Below are positions 53,057-61,771 of a stretch of 64,000 bases of DNA, one piece after another. The notes below the pieces were generated by a model. It worked only from the letters and a program-made list of their open reading frames with translations. It was not told where the DNA came from and did no database searches. Made by a program: the position numbers and the translations under genes. How positions within the stretch are numbered: the first letter of the stretch is position 1; the number at the start of each line of letters is the position of its first letter. Source of the stretch: Streptomyces sp. CG1 (GTDB lineage Bacteria > Actinomycetota > Actinomycetes > Streptomycetales > Streptomycetaceae). The DNA lies in assembly GCF_041080625.1 (NCBI RefSeq), contig NZ_CP163518.1, positions 4,464,001 to 4,528,000 on the forward strand, given 5' to 3'.

Positions 53057-54379
53057 ATGCAGCCGCAGCCGCCGCGCCCGATACCCCTCTCCATATCCGA
53101 CGGGCGCACGTCCGGCGGACGCCGGCACATACGCGTGCGCCGGGTGGCCGCTCTCGCCGTGGTGACCGCGCTGACCCTCGCGGTCAGCACCTCGGCCGGG
53201 ACCGGACATCTGTCGGCGCCCACCACCGCCGGGCCCGTCGGCCTGGCCCGCTCCTCCGCCCTCGCGCCCTGCACCGTCCACGCCGGTCTGGACGTGCAGA
53301 TGACCGAGGGCCTGCCCACCCCGCACGGCTACGCCCGCTCCACGGGCACGCTGCACGCGCTGACCTTGATGGTCGACTTCTCCGACGCGCCCGGCGAGGG
53401 CAGCGCGGCGGACCGCTTCCACGAGTTCTTCCCGCAGACCGAGCAGTGGTTCCGCACCGCGTCGTACGGCCGCCTGCGCTACCAGGCGGAAACGCCGATC
53501 AGCGGCTGGCTGCGGATGCCGAAACCCTTCAAGGCGTACGGCATCGAGCGCGGCGCTCCCTTCGATCCCGGCTACCGGCAGCTGGTGAAGGACATGGTGG
53601 CCGCAGCCGGCCCGAGAGTGGACTTCCGCTCGTACGACATCCTGAACGTCCTGGTCACTCCGAACGCCGGCCCCTCGGCGCTGGACACCGTCCTGTCCGT
53701 GACCTTCGCCGGCAACGGCGACGCCCCGGTCGCCGACGGGGTCCCCGTCGCCAACGCGTCGTTCATCTACTCCCGGCAGGACGACGGCTCCGGCTCCTAC
53801 ACCCGTACCGGCTTCCGGGTGCTGCCGCACGAGAACAGCCACACCTTCGGGCTGCCCGACCTGTACACACAGGAGGGCGGGGGCGCGGTCGGGCACTGGG
53901 ACATCATGAGCGAGGACTGGGGGGCCGACAACGATCTGCTCGGCTGGCACAAGTGGAAGCTGGGCTGGCTGGACGGCTCCCAGGTGACCTGCGCGGCGAC
54001 CCGGGGCAGCACCGAGTACCTGCTGACGCCGCTGTACAAGCCGGGCGGCGGGAAGCTGGTCCTCGTACCCGTCAGCGCGCAGAGCTCCTACGCGCTGGAG
54101 GTACGCGCACAGGGCGGCAACGACGAGGCGGTGTGCCGGCCGGGCGTGCTGATCTACAAGGTGGACGGCACGATCGAAACCGGCCACGGTCCGGTCACGG
54201 TCTACGACAGCCACCGCAACAGCGGCGGCTGCACCCGCATCCCCAACGTCCAGGCCGAACTCTCCGACGCCACCTTCACCTCCGGCGAGACCTTCAAGGA
54301 CCCGAGCCACGGCATCACCGTGGAGGTGCTGGACACGGATGCGGACGGGAACTACCGGGTGCGGGTGACTCGGGGGTAG
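53057..54379 (+). CDS. Secreted M6 family metalloprotease
   Basis: A 440-residue extracellular zinc protease. The N-terminus has a long basic signal peptide (RVRRVAALAVVTALTLAVST). The catalytic motif is HENSHTFGLPDLY (His258, Glu259, His262), followed by the Met-turn region WDIMSEDWG. The C-terminal part is beta-rich. ATG 53057 has GAGAGG upstream. The M6 family includes immune inhibitor A; here it is probably a nutrient-scavenging or developmental protease. Confidence 0.88.
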   Translation: MQPQPPRPIPLSISDGRTSGGRRHIRVRRVAALAVVTALTLAVSTSAGTGHLSAPTTAGPVGLARSSALAPCTVHAGLDVQMTEGLPTPHGYARSTGTLHALTLMVDFSDAPGEGSAADRFHEFFPQTEQWFRTASYGRLRYQAETPISGWLRMPKPFKAYGIERGAPFDPGYRQLVKDMVAAAGPRVDFRSYDILNVLVTPNAGPSALDTVLSVTFAGNGDAPVADGVPVANASFIYSRQDDGSGSYTRTGFRVLPHENSHTFGLPDLYTQEGGGAVGHWDIMSEDWGADNDLLGWHKWKLGWLDGSQVTCAATRGSTEYLLTPLYKPGGGKLVLVPVSAQSSYALEVRAQGGNDEAVCRPGVLIYKVDGTIETGHGPVTVYDSHRNSGGCTRIPNVQAELSDATFTSGETFKDPSHGITVEVLDTDADGNYRVRVTRG

Positions 54380-55052
54380 GCGGGAGGCAGCCTCCACCAG
54401 CAGTCCGTGAAAGGACGCGCAGCAGCGACGTCGGCCGCGCCGCCGGGACCCGGCTCCGGCGCCGGCACCGGCCCGTTCGGCTGCGTGGCCCCGCCCGCCG
54501 GCCCGGTCGCCCGCAGGGCAGTGCCGCGGCGTAAGTCCGTTCCGGGCAAGGCGGGTTCAGGGCTTCACTTCAGCATCGCCTGGACCGATTCGCGCACCTG
54601 GCGGCGGAGCCGGACATGGGCGGCGCCGGTGTCGTCGCGCGGGTGCCATGCCCTCCGCTGCCGGGAAGCCGGACGACAAGGTGGCCGTCGCGGCGGGCGG
54701 TGCGGGACGGATCTGATGTGGGCGAGGCCGCGCATCCGCAAGCTGCCCGGCCCCGGAGCGGTGTCCGACCGGCTGGACGCCGCCCTCGCACGCTGTGGCC
54801 GGTACGTCTCACCGTCGGCCTTTCCGGATCTCGCGGCCGACCGGGGCTACCGCATTCCGGATCACCGGCTGGCGGTCCGGGGAACGTGGTGCGGCGACGG
54901 TGCATCGGTCGCGCGGATGTCCCGCCCGGACGCGCCGGCCCTCTGTGGTCTGGGAAGCCGCGCTCCAGCCGCCGCTGATCTCTGCCACGGACAACGCGAC
55001 GGCGCGGTCTTCGGATGTCCCCTCCATACCGACGGTGCTGGCCGAGGCGCGC
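54380..55052. other. Region of decayed or non-coding sequence
   Basis: About 670 bp after the protease. Frames on both strands are open only because of high GC. None has a start with a ribosome site and a consistent protein pattern. It may contain the lost N-terminal half of the StrR/ParB-like regulator that follows. Confidence 0.5.
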
Positions 55053-55583
55053 ATGGACACGGAACTGCCCGAGGAGTTCTGGTGCCTGACCCGCTGCCGG
55101 CAGCTGGACGAGGGGCTGCGGCAGGCCGACGTACTGGTGTGTCACCCCGGCAGCCGCATCATTGCCGAGTTCCGCGGAATCACCCTGCGCCAGGCAGCCC
55201 ACGGATCCGGCCGACAAGGGCAGCCGCCTTCCGCGCGGGCGGACCGGCTGGACGCATGGCAGGATCAACCGGCTTCATCCGGCGCGTGCGTCCGGGTCGG
55301 CAGGGACGGCCGGACCCGGCCCCTGAACACCGCCGACGGTCGCCTCAGCGCCGCGGCGGAGACCACCGCCGACCCTCGTGCCCCGTTGCGGGAAATCGCC
55401 GCGAAGGCAGGTGTGTCCGTGGGCACCGTCCGTGACGTGCGCAAGCGGATGCAGAGCGGGGAGGTCCTGGTTCCCGACCGTCAGCGGACAGGAACGACGC
55501 GCCATACGAAGACGGCCGCCCTGCCGTCGGGAGCGCCGCCGGGCAGTGCACCCGATGGGGTGAGCACCGGGGCGTTCGGCTGA
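55053..55583 (+). pseudogene. Remnant of a StrR/ParB-like pathway regulator
   Basis: Codons near 55290-55470 read VRVGRDGRTRPLNTADGRLS, then LREIAAKAGVSVGTVRDVRK, the C-terminal HTH of the ParB-type pathway regulators (StrR, NovG group) that switch on antibiotic clusters. Upstream, HPGSRIIAEFRGITLRQ may be the weakened middle helix-turn-helix. The N-terminal ParB-like domain is not found in any frame. The remnant of about 176 residues from ATG 55053 is therefore most likely a decayed gene. It could instead be a short expressed derivative. Confidence 0.45.
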
Positions 55584-55669
55584 GCATGAGTTCAGGCATC
55601 ACGGCTCTCCCGCTCAGTCTCCAGGAACGGTTTACCGTAGGCGTGCCCGTATGCCGTACCGGAGAGCCG

Positions 55670-57277
55670 ATGCCCGCGAAGACCGCACTGGATGCCGATG
55701 CCCGTGGTGAAGCGGGGGAAACGGTCGGGCCGTTGGTGCGCGGGGTCGGTGTGCTGCGGCGGCTGACCGAGGCGGGCGGCACGCTGAGCCCGAGCGCGCT
55801 GGAGCGGGCCACCGGGCTCGCCCGGTCCACGGTCGACCGGATCACCGCGACCCTGGCCCGCATGGGCTCCGTCCGTCTCGACGGCCGGGACGTCGTCCTC
55901 ACCGCCGGTGTGATGGAACTGGGCAACGCCTATCTGGCCGCCCTGCGGCTGCCCGCGCTGCTCGGCGCCCGCGCCGACGCCCTCGCCGACGAGCTGGACG
56001 AGTCGGTGTCGCTCGCGGTCGCCGACCTCGACGGGATCCGGTTCATCCACCAGGCCACCCGCCGCCGCGCGATGTCGGTGAGTTTCCGGATCGGCGACCT
56101 GCTGCCGGCCGAACGCACGGCGCCGGGGCCGCTGTTCGCGACCGAGTGGGCCGAGGGCGACTGGGCGCGCTGGCGGGCCCGCCGGGCGGCGGATCCGGCG
56201 GACGCGGACTTCCCCGCCGTACCGCCCCGGCAGACGCCCGGCGACGACTCCGCCTTCGCGCGGCGGGTGGAGCGGGCGCGCCGGAACGGCTGGGCGGCGG
56301 ACGACCAGCTGATCGAACCGGGTCTGGTCGCCGTGTCCGTACCGGTACGGGAGCCGGGCACCGGCCGCCCGGCCTGCGTGGCGAGCGTGGTCAGCCATAC
56401 CAGCCGGCACTCCGCCGCCGGCCTGCGCACCAGCCTGCTGCCGCGCCTGCGTACGGCGGTGGCGGCGATGGAGGCCGAGCTGCGTACGGCGCCGCCTCCG
56501 GAGCCGGGGCCGCCGCCCGCGGGCCTGGCGACCTGGACGGCGGCCTCCAAGCACGAACTGGGCCGGGAGTTCGTGGAGTCGCTGGCCCGTGGCCTGACCG
56601 TGCTGACCGCCTTCGGGGCGGGCCGTCCGGCGCTGACGCTGACGGATGCGGCGCGGGCGACCGGCCTCAGCCGGGCCACCGCCCGGCGCGCCCTGCTCAC
56701 CCATGAGTACCTGGGCCTGGTGACCGCGCACGCCGACCGCACCTTCACGCTCACCCCGCGCGTGCTGGACCTCGGCTTCCCGCCGCTGTCCCGCACCACG
56801 CTCGCCCGGCTCGCCGAGCCCAGGCTGCGGGCTCTCGCGGACCGGGTGCACGAGCCGGCGGCGCTCGCGGTGCTGACGGGGGACGGTACCGAGATCCAGT
56901 ACACGGCCGGGGCGGGCACGAGCCGGGTGCTGACGGTGGACGTCACCGTGGGCGCGCGCCTGCCCGCCGCCGCGACCTCGCTCGGCCGGGTACTCCTCGC
57001 GGACGCCGGCCCGCCGTCCCCGGAGTCGGCCGAGGTACGCGCCCGGGGCTACGCCCTGGTCGACGAGGAGCTGGAGTCGGGACTGCGGTCGATCGCGGTA
57101 CCGGTGCGCGACCGGACGGGCCGCACGGTGGCCGCGCTGAACCTGGCGACCCACCCGGCCCGCCGCACCCTTGCGGACTGCGTCCACACCCTGCTGCCCG
57201 AACTCCGCGCCGCCGCGGACGAGATCCAGCGGGACCTGCACACGGCGTCGCGGTTCACCCGGGTGGCGCTGCGGTGA
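55670..57277 (+). CDS. Tandem double-IclR transcriptional regulator
   Basis: A 535-residue protein with two complete IclR modules. Module 1 has HTH LSPSALERATGLARSTVDRI and an effector domain up to about residue 280. Module 2 starts near residue 315 (FVESLARGLTVLTAFGAGRP) with HTH LTDAARATGLSRATARRALL and a second effector domain ending in SGLRSIAVPVRDRTGRTVAA. Usual IclR proteins are about 260 residues. ATG 55670 has GGAG upstream. Module 2 resembles the PcaR/PcaU type that controls aromatic catabolism. Confidence 0.85.
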   Translation: MPAKTALDADARGEAGETVGPLVRGVGVLRRLTEAGGTLSPSALERATGLARSTVDRITATLARMGSVRLDGRDVVLTAGVMELGNAYLAALRLPALLGARADALADELDESVSLAVADLDGIRFIHQATRRRAMSVSFRIGDLLPAERTAPGPLFATEWAEGDWARWRARRAADPADADFPAVPPRQTPGDDSAFARRVERARRNGWAADDQLIEPGLVAVSVPVREPGTGRPACVASVVSHTSRHSAAGLRTSLLPRLRTAVAAMEAELRTAPPPEPGPPPAGLATWTAASKHELGREFVESLARGLTVLTAFGAGRPALTLTDAARATGLSRATARRALLTHEYLGLVTAHADRTFTLTPRVLDLGFPPLSRTTLARLAEPRLRALADRVHEPAALAVLTGDGTEIQYTAGAGTSRVLTVDVTVGARLPAAATSLGRVLLADAGPPSPESAEVRARGYALVDEELESGLRSIAVPVRDRTGRTVAALNLATHPARRTLADCVHTLLPELRAAADEIQRDLHTASRFTRVALR

Positions 57278-57304
57278 GCGACTCGGGCACATAGGCGTGG
57301 ACGT

Positions 57305-57346
57305 TCATCCCTGGATGCTCATCCCTGGATGTTCATCCCTGGATGT
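57305..57346. repeat. Three tandem CATCC-CT-GGATG palindromes
   Basis: A 14-bp unit repeated three times; each contains the 12-bp palindrome CATCCCTGGATG (57306-57317, 57320-57331, 57334-57345). It lies between the convergent double-IclR and DUF2000 genes. Confidence 0.8.
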
Positions 57347-57361
57347 TCATGGCTCCCGCGG

Positions 57362-57823
57362 CTACTTCCACAGGGAGAACTTCTTGGTGAGCGGATCGAG
57401 TTCGTCGCGCCGGCCGAACGCGGCCACGGCGTAGTACTCCAGCTCCGCCTCGGGCAGGGCGGCGACCCGCTCCAGCTGTTCGGCGTAGGTGTCCCCGGTC
57501 ATCGCCGAGACGAAGTCGTTGACCAGCAGCCCGGCGGCGCTCGCCTCGGCGCGGAACCGGCGCAGTCCGGCCGCGCGGCCCTCCAGGACGACCAGGGAGA
57601 GGCCGGAGATCGGGGCGTGTGTGCCGCCGTCGGCGTCCAGGAAGTTCAGGAAGGACATCTTGGCGGCCAGTTCGGGGTGCTCGGCCGCGGCCTTGGCGGC
57701 CAGCCCCAGAGCGGTGTGCGTGGCGGCGTTGATCGCCACTCCGGCGGGCAGCTTCGCCTTGAGGACCACGGCGAACTTCCAGTCCGAGGCGACGTCGGAC
57801 GGCTCGGTGATCAGGTGGGACAC
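57362..57823 (-). CDS. DUF2000 family protein
   Basis: A 153-residue soluble protein. It reads KFAVVLKAKLPAGVAINAAT, then HTALGLAAKAAAEHPELAAK, and ends in the family's FVSAMTGDTYAEQLE segment. The family resembles peptidyl-tRNA hydrolase-like folds of unknown activity. GTG 57823 is set by AAGGAG five bases upstream. Convergent with the double-IclR gene. Confidence 0.8.
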   Translation of the reverse strand: MSHLITEPSDVASDWKFAVVLKAKLPAGVAINAATHTALGLAAKAAAEHPELAAKMSFLNFLDADGGTHAPISGLSLVVLEGRAAGLRRFRAEASAAGLLVNDFVSAMTGDTYAEQLERVAALPEAELEYYAVAAFGRRDELDPLTKKFSLWK

Positions 57824-57961
57824 CCGGGCTCCTTGAAACAGTTCGACATTGACAGTTAGACATTGACGGCCGGGTCAAATTATTGGTTACGACCTGGAGC
57901 ACGTCGTCCGGTTCGAGGCCCAACTCGGTTCTGCGGTCCAGCTGTTCCTGACCTGGGCTCC

Positions 57962-58630
57962 TCAGAGGCTGCGGGCGGTGATGTCGCCGCAGGCGGTGGT
58001 CGCATGGATGTTCAGACCGGGGGTGCCGTCGGCGTTCTTGAGCGCGTTGCGGATACGGCCGGACGAGGTGCCGGCGTCCAGGGAGGCGGAGACTCCGGCG
58101 GCGGCGCCGACCGACACGTCGCCGGCCTGGGTCCGCAGCGTGACCGTGCCGCGCACGGCCTCGGCGATGTGGATGTCCCCCTTCTGGGTGCTGATCTCCG
58201 CGGGGCCGCCGAGGCGGCCGACCGAGACGTCACCGGCCTGGAGGGTGAGCCGGGCACCTTCGGTCTCGTCGAGCTCGACCGAGCCCTGCGCGCCCTCGAA
58301 GGTGACGTCGCCCAGCCGTCCGACGCCCCGGAACTCGGCGCCGGCCGCCTTCGCCTCGACGCGGGAACCGGCGGGCAGCTGAACCGTCACCTCGATGAAT
58401 CCGGAGTGGCCGAGGAGCCGGCTCTTCGCCGCCGGGGCCTCGACCCGCAGGACACCGTCGCCGTATACGACCTCGATCTGCTCCGCCGCCTTCACGTCGC
58501 GGCCCTTCGAAGCGTCCGCGGGCAGGACCTCGACCGTGGTGCCACCCCGGTCGGCGGCGATCAACTGGACACGCCCCGCGGGGATGTCGAGGACGGCGGC
58601 GATCGGGGTGGGGGTGTCGAACTTCTGCAT
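57962..58630 (-). CDS. DUF4097 family beta-strand repeat protein
   Basis: A 222-residue protein built of short beta-strand repeats (GDVTFEGAQGSVELDETEGA, GDVSVGRLGGPAEISTQKGD, GDVSVGAAAG), predicted to form a beta-helix-like fold. No signal peptide or membrane span is seen, so it is probably cytosolic. ATG 58630 has GGAG upstream. Divergent from the HTH/MarR gene across a region dense in GTTGC boxes, so the two are likely co-regulated. Confidence 0.85.
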   Translation of the reverse strand: MQKFDTPTPIAAVLDIPAGRVQLIAADRGGTTVEVLPADASKGRDVKAAEQIEVVYGDGVLRVEAPAAKSRLLGHSGFIEVTVQLPAGSRVEAKAAGAEFRGVGRLGDVTFEGAQGSVELDETEGARLTLQAGDVSVGRLGGPAEISTQKGDIHIAEAVRGTVTLRTQAGDVSVGAAAGVSASLDAGTSSGRIRNALKNADGTPGLNIHATTACGDITARSL

Positions 58631-58674
58631 CGTGCGCTCCTTCGATCCGTTGTTTCTGATGACAGAAACGCTAC

Positions 58675-58798
58675 GTTGCGTTCATAGATTAGGCAACAGA
58701 GTCGTTGCGGATAATCGCTATCAGCACAGCTCATAGGCGAGAAATCGTTGCAACGATATTGAATCTAATGCAACACTCCCCATCTCGCTCGTTGCATT
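58675..58798. promoter_or_regulatory. Cluster of GTTGC/GCAAC boxes in a divergent promoter region
   Basis: Seven GTTGC or GCAAC pentamers at 58675, 58693, 58704, 58747, 58750, 58770 and 58791. Two of them form the 14-bp perfect palindrome ATCGTTGCAACGAT (58744-58757). AATGCAAC (58767) and GTTGCATT (58791) form a larger inverted pair. Likely several operator copies for the adjacent regulator. Confidence 0.7.
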
Positions 58799-58810
58799 GG
58801 ATGGGGAGTG
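58774..58810. promoter_or_regulatory. Inverted repeat CACTCCCCATC / GATGGGGAGTG
   Basis: Eleven-base perfect arms separated by 15 bases that carry a GTTGCATT box. The right arm contains the GGGGAG that could serve as ribosome site for ATG 58817, so the structure could also mask translation. Confidence 0.6.
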
Positions 58811-58852
58811 AACGCTATGTTGGAGGCATCACGGACCACGAAGGAGACCGCG

Positions 58853-59623
58853 ATGCCGGGAGGCAGGCTCACTCAGCAGGAACGTCAGCAGATCGCGCTG
58901 GGGATGGCCGACGGGCTCGCCTACGCGGAGATCGCCAGACGTCTCGACCGCCCCACCTCGACCATCACGCGTGAGGTGATGCGCAACGGCGGCCCCACCG
59001 CCTACCGCGCCGACCTGGCCCACCGCGCCACCGAACGCCGCGCCCACCGCCGCAGGCAGACCGCGCCCCGAGGGCCCCAGGCACCCGAGCAGGCCGATGG
59101 GCGGGACGCCCAGGCCGTGCGCGAGTACGAGGAGGCGTTCACCACCCTCCTCATGCAGCAGGGCCTGCCCAAGATGATGTCCCGGGTGCTGACCTGCCTC
59201 TACACCACCGACGCGGGCAGCCTCACCGCGTCCGAACTCGTCCAGCGCCTCCAGGTCAGCCCGGCGTCCGTCTCCAAAGCGGTCACGTTCCTCGCGGGCC
59301 AGGGCCTCATCCGCCGGGAACGCGACGAACGCCGCCGCGAGCGCTACGTCGTCGACACCGACGTCTTCTACCAGGGAATGATGGCCGCTGCCCGGTCCAA
59401 CGCCCAGCTCGCCGAGACCGCACGGCAGGGCGTCGGCCTCCTCGGCCCCGACACCCCGGCCGCCACCCGCCTCGAGAACATCGCCCGCTTCGTCGACTTC
59501 GTCGCCGAGAGCATCGCCCGCGCCGCGGAACAGGCCCGCGACATCCTCTACACGAAGCCCGAACACACGAAACCCGAAACGACCTCGGACGGCACAGCCA
59601 CGCCAAGTCCGGGTCGCGGATAG
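58853..59623 (+). CDS. Composite regulator: IS30-type HTH fused to MarR-like domain
   Basis: A 256-residue protein. Residues 1-45 (GRLTQQERQQIALGMADGLA, then YAEIARRLDRPTSTITREV) match the HTH_38 found in IS30-family transposases. A basic linker leads to a MarR/GbsR-type winged helix (LTASELVQRLQVSPASVSKA, then GLIRRERDERRRERYVVDTD) and a helical C-terminus. ATG 58853 has AAGGAG six bases upstream; ATG 58817 is an alternative. It carries two DNA-binding domains, which fits the two classes of inverted repeats upstream. Confidence 0.82.
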   Translation: MPGGRLTQQERQQIALGMADGLAYAEIARRLDRPTSTITREVMRNGGPTAYRADLAHRATERRAHRRRQTAPRGPQAPEQADGRDAQAVREYEEAFTTLLMQQGLPKMMSRVLTCLYTTDAGSLTASELVQRLQVSPASVSKAVTFLAGQGLIRRERDERRRERYVVDTDVFYQGMMAAARSNAQLAETARQGVGLLGPDTPAATRLENIARFVDFVAESIARAAEQARDILYTKPEHTKPETTSDGTATPSPGRG

Positions 59624-59646
59624 GGCGCGGATAGATCGCGAATAGG

Positions 59647-59678
59647 GCGCTGAGGCCATCGTTCCCCGGCCTCAGCGC
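59647..59678. terminator. Bidirectional terminator
   Basis: GCGCTGAGGCC pairs perfectly with GGCCTCAGCGC across a 10-nt loop. It lies between the convergent regulator and crotonase genes. Confidence 0.78.
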
Positions 59679-59753
59679 AGGTCACACTCCGGAAGATCGA
59701 CCGACGCCCGGTCCACTCGGAAACGGCTGCCAGAGCCCGACGCCGTCGACTGA

Positions 59754-60560
59754 TCAGCGTCCTTGGTAGTCCGTCGCGTGTTCCGGACCGTCCGTCAGGA
59801 ACGCGGTGACGGCTCGGCGGTGGTCGCTGGTGTCGGCCACCGCCGCGGCGAGGGCGGGCAGGGTGGCGTCGGCTGCGGGGACGCCGCCGTCCAGACAGCG
59901 GCGGACGACCTCCTTGGTGGCCCGGTGCGCCCGGGTGGGCCCGGTGGCGAGACGCACCGCGTAGGCGTGCGCGTCGGTATCGAACGACTCCGGCGGGAAG
60001 AGGGCGTTGATCACGCCCCAGTCGGCCAGCACGGACCCTCGGTACAGGTCGCCGGTCATGACGAGTTCGCGGGCCCGGGCCGGTCCGGCGCGCTCGGCGA
60101 GCCGCTGGGTGCCGCCCATCGCCGGGGTGAACGCGATCTTCCGCTCGACCAGACCGAACCGGGCCTGCGGGGTGGCGACCACGAGGTCGCAGGCCAGGGC
60201 CAGTTCGAAGGCGGCGGTGAGGGTCAGCGAGTGCGCGGCGAACACGGTGGGGCAGGGCAGCGCCTCCAGCGCCCGGGTGATGCCCAGCTGGGTCCGCCAG
60301 AAGGATTCGGCGTCCTTCGGGTCGAGCTCGGCGAAGACGCGCACGTCGACACCGGCGCTGACGACGCGGCCCGCCGCCCGCACCAGCAGGGCCCGCGGCG
60401 GGTGTGCGGTCAGCCAGGCCACCGCATCCGCCCACGCGGCCCACATCGCCTCGTCGAAGAGGTTCATCGGCGGGTTGTGCAGAGTGAGTACGGCGAGCGG
60501 GCCGTCGAATGTCAGCCGCAGGACCGCGCTCTCGCCCGTGAGGGACGAGGGGAGCGTCAT
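59754..60560 (-). CDS. Enoyl-CoA hydratase/isomerase (crotonase) family protein
   Basis: A 268-residue crotonase-fold enzyme. The oxyanion-hole segments are VVSAGVDVRVF and HSLTLTAAFELALACDL; the second departs from the usual glycine-rich form. The Glu in FGLVERKIAFTPAMGG fits a catalytic position. Last gene of the ACP, KS-like, KS, crotonase operon and coupled to KS by an ATGA overlap (60557-60560). Next to KS and ACP it probably sets or moves a double bond in an acyl chain. Confidence 0.85.
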   Translation of the reverse strand: MTLPSSLTGESAVLRLTFDGPLAVLTLHNPPMNLFDEAMWAAWADAVAWLTAHPPRALLVRAAGRVVSAGVDVRVFAELDPKDAESFWRTQLGITRALEALPCPTVFAAHSLTLTAAFELALACDLVVATPQARFGLVERKIAFTPAMGGTQRLAERAGPARARELVMTGDLYRGSVLADWGVINALFPPESFDTDAHAYAVRLATGPTRAHRATKEVVRRCLDGGVPAADATLPALAAAVADTSDHRRAVTAFLTDGPEHATDYQGR

Positions 60561-61771
60561 GACACGCTCCGGAAGATGCTGATCGCGTTGTTGCCGCCGA
60601 AGCCGAAGGCGTTGTTCTGGACGTGCCGCAGGTTCGGCATGGCCAGCGGGGCGCCGGTGACCAGGTTGAGGTCCAGCTCCACATCGTCGGCGTCGACCGC
60701 GGTCGGCGGCACCAGGCGGTGGCGCAGCGCCAGGCAGGCCGCCACGGCCCCGGCCGCTCCGGCCGCTCCCATCAGATGCCCGATGGTGCTCTTGATCGCG
60801 GTGACCGCCGCCCGCGGGTACTGCTCCGCGAAGATCCCGCCCTCGATGGTGTCGTTGGCGCGGCTGCCGGTGCCGTGCGCGAAGATCACGTCGATGTCGT
60901 CGGCCTTCAGGCCGGCCTCCTCCAGCGACCTGCGGTGACAGGCGGCGACGCCTTCGCGGTCGGGTGCGGTGGGGTGGCTCGCGTCGTTGCTGACAGCGGT
61001 GGCCAGCACCTCGGCGTAGGGGGTGGCGTCCGGGCGCAGGGCGCGCTCGGTCTGCAGGACGAACATGCCTGCGCCCTCCGACGGCGTGACATAGCGCCGG
61101 CTCCTGGTGAAGGGCTTGCAGGGCGTGGAGCCGATGGCCTGCAGAGTGTTGAACCCGATGATGTTCTTCTCCGAGTAGGGGTCGCAGCCCCCGACGACCG
61201 CCGTGTCGGCGACGCCCGCACGCAGCATCTCCAGTGCGCAGGACAGCGCCACGTTCGCGGAGGCACAGGTGCTCTGCAGCAGATAGGCCGGGCCCGCGGC
61301 GCCGACGGTGCGGGCCACGCCCTGGGCGATGGAGTAGCTGGAGAAGCCGCCGGTCTCGGCGATGCCCCGGCGCCCGGCGACCACGTCCTCCAGCGCCTCG
61401 GCCTGGCCGTCGCTGCTGCCGACACAGACGACGGCGTTGCGCAGCGCCGGGTCGCCGGGGACCAGTCCGGCGTCCCGCAGCGCCTCAAGCGCAGCGAACT
61501 CCGCGAACAGGGAGGCGTCGCGCGGGCGTTCGCGGGTGACCGCGTCCACCTCGGCCAGAGCGGTCTCGCGGGCCTCCTGCGGTACCCGGCCGCCGAGGAT
61601 GCCGGGCTTCATGCCGGCGTAGAGCGGGGGCAGTTCCACGAAGCGGCTGCGGCCCGCGCATACATCGTCCCAGAAGGGTGCCGCGCCCGCGCCGGCCGGC
61701 GAGATGATGCCGAGACCGGTGATGAAGACCCTTGCCGCTCCCTGGTTCACCCTTGCTGCTCCCTGGCTCAC
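60557..61771 (-). CDS. Beta-ketoacyl synthase (KS, active-site Cys present)
   Basis: A 404-residue condensing enzyme. The catalytic Cys169 is in STCASAN, His in FAHGTGSRAND, the Lys/His pair in KSTIGHLMGAAGA, and FGFGGNNA ends the domain. GTG 61771 overlaps the upstream stop; GTG 61750 follows an AGGGAG at better spacing. The first residues (SQGAARVNQGAARVF) come from a 21-bp duplication. It is a type II KS, likely working with the Cys-lacking partner encoded before it. Confidence 0.88.
   Translation of the reverse strand: MSQGAARVNQGAARVFITGLGIISPAGAGAAPFWDDVCAGRSRFVELPPLYAGMKPGILGGRVPQEARETALAEVDAVTRERPRDASLFAEFAALEALRDAGLVPGDPALRNAVVCVGSSDGQAEALEDVVAGRRGIAETGGFSSYSIAQGVARTVGAAGPAYLLQSTCASANVALSCALEMLRAGVADTAVVGGCDPYSEKNIIGFNTLQAIGSTPCKPFTRSRRYVTPSEGAGMFVLQTERALRPDATPYAEVLATAVSNDASHPTAPDREGVAACHRRSLEEAGLKADDIDVIFAHGTGSRANDTIEGGIFAEQYPRAAVTAIKSTIGHLMGAAGAAGAVAACLALRHRLVPPTAVDADDVELDLNLVTGAPLAMPNLRHVQNNAFGFGGNNAISIFRSVS

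Noticed and set aside
54407..55435. Plus-strand frame overlapping the regulator relic
   Set aside because: It is in a different frame from the recognisable HTH segment and shows no family pattern of its own.
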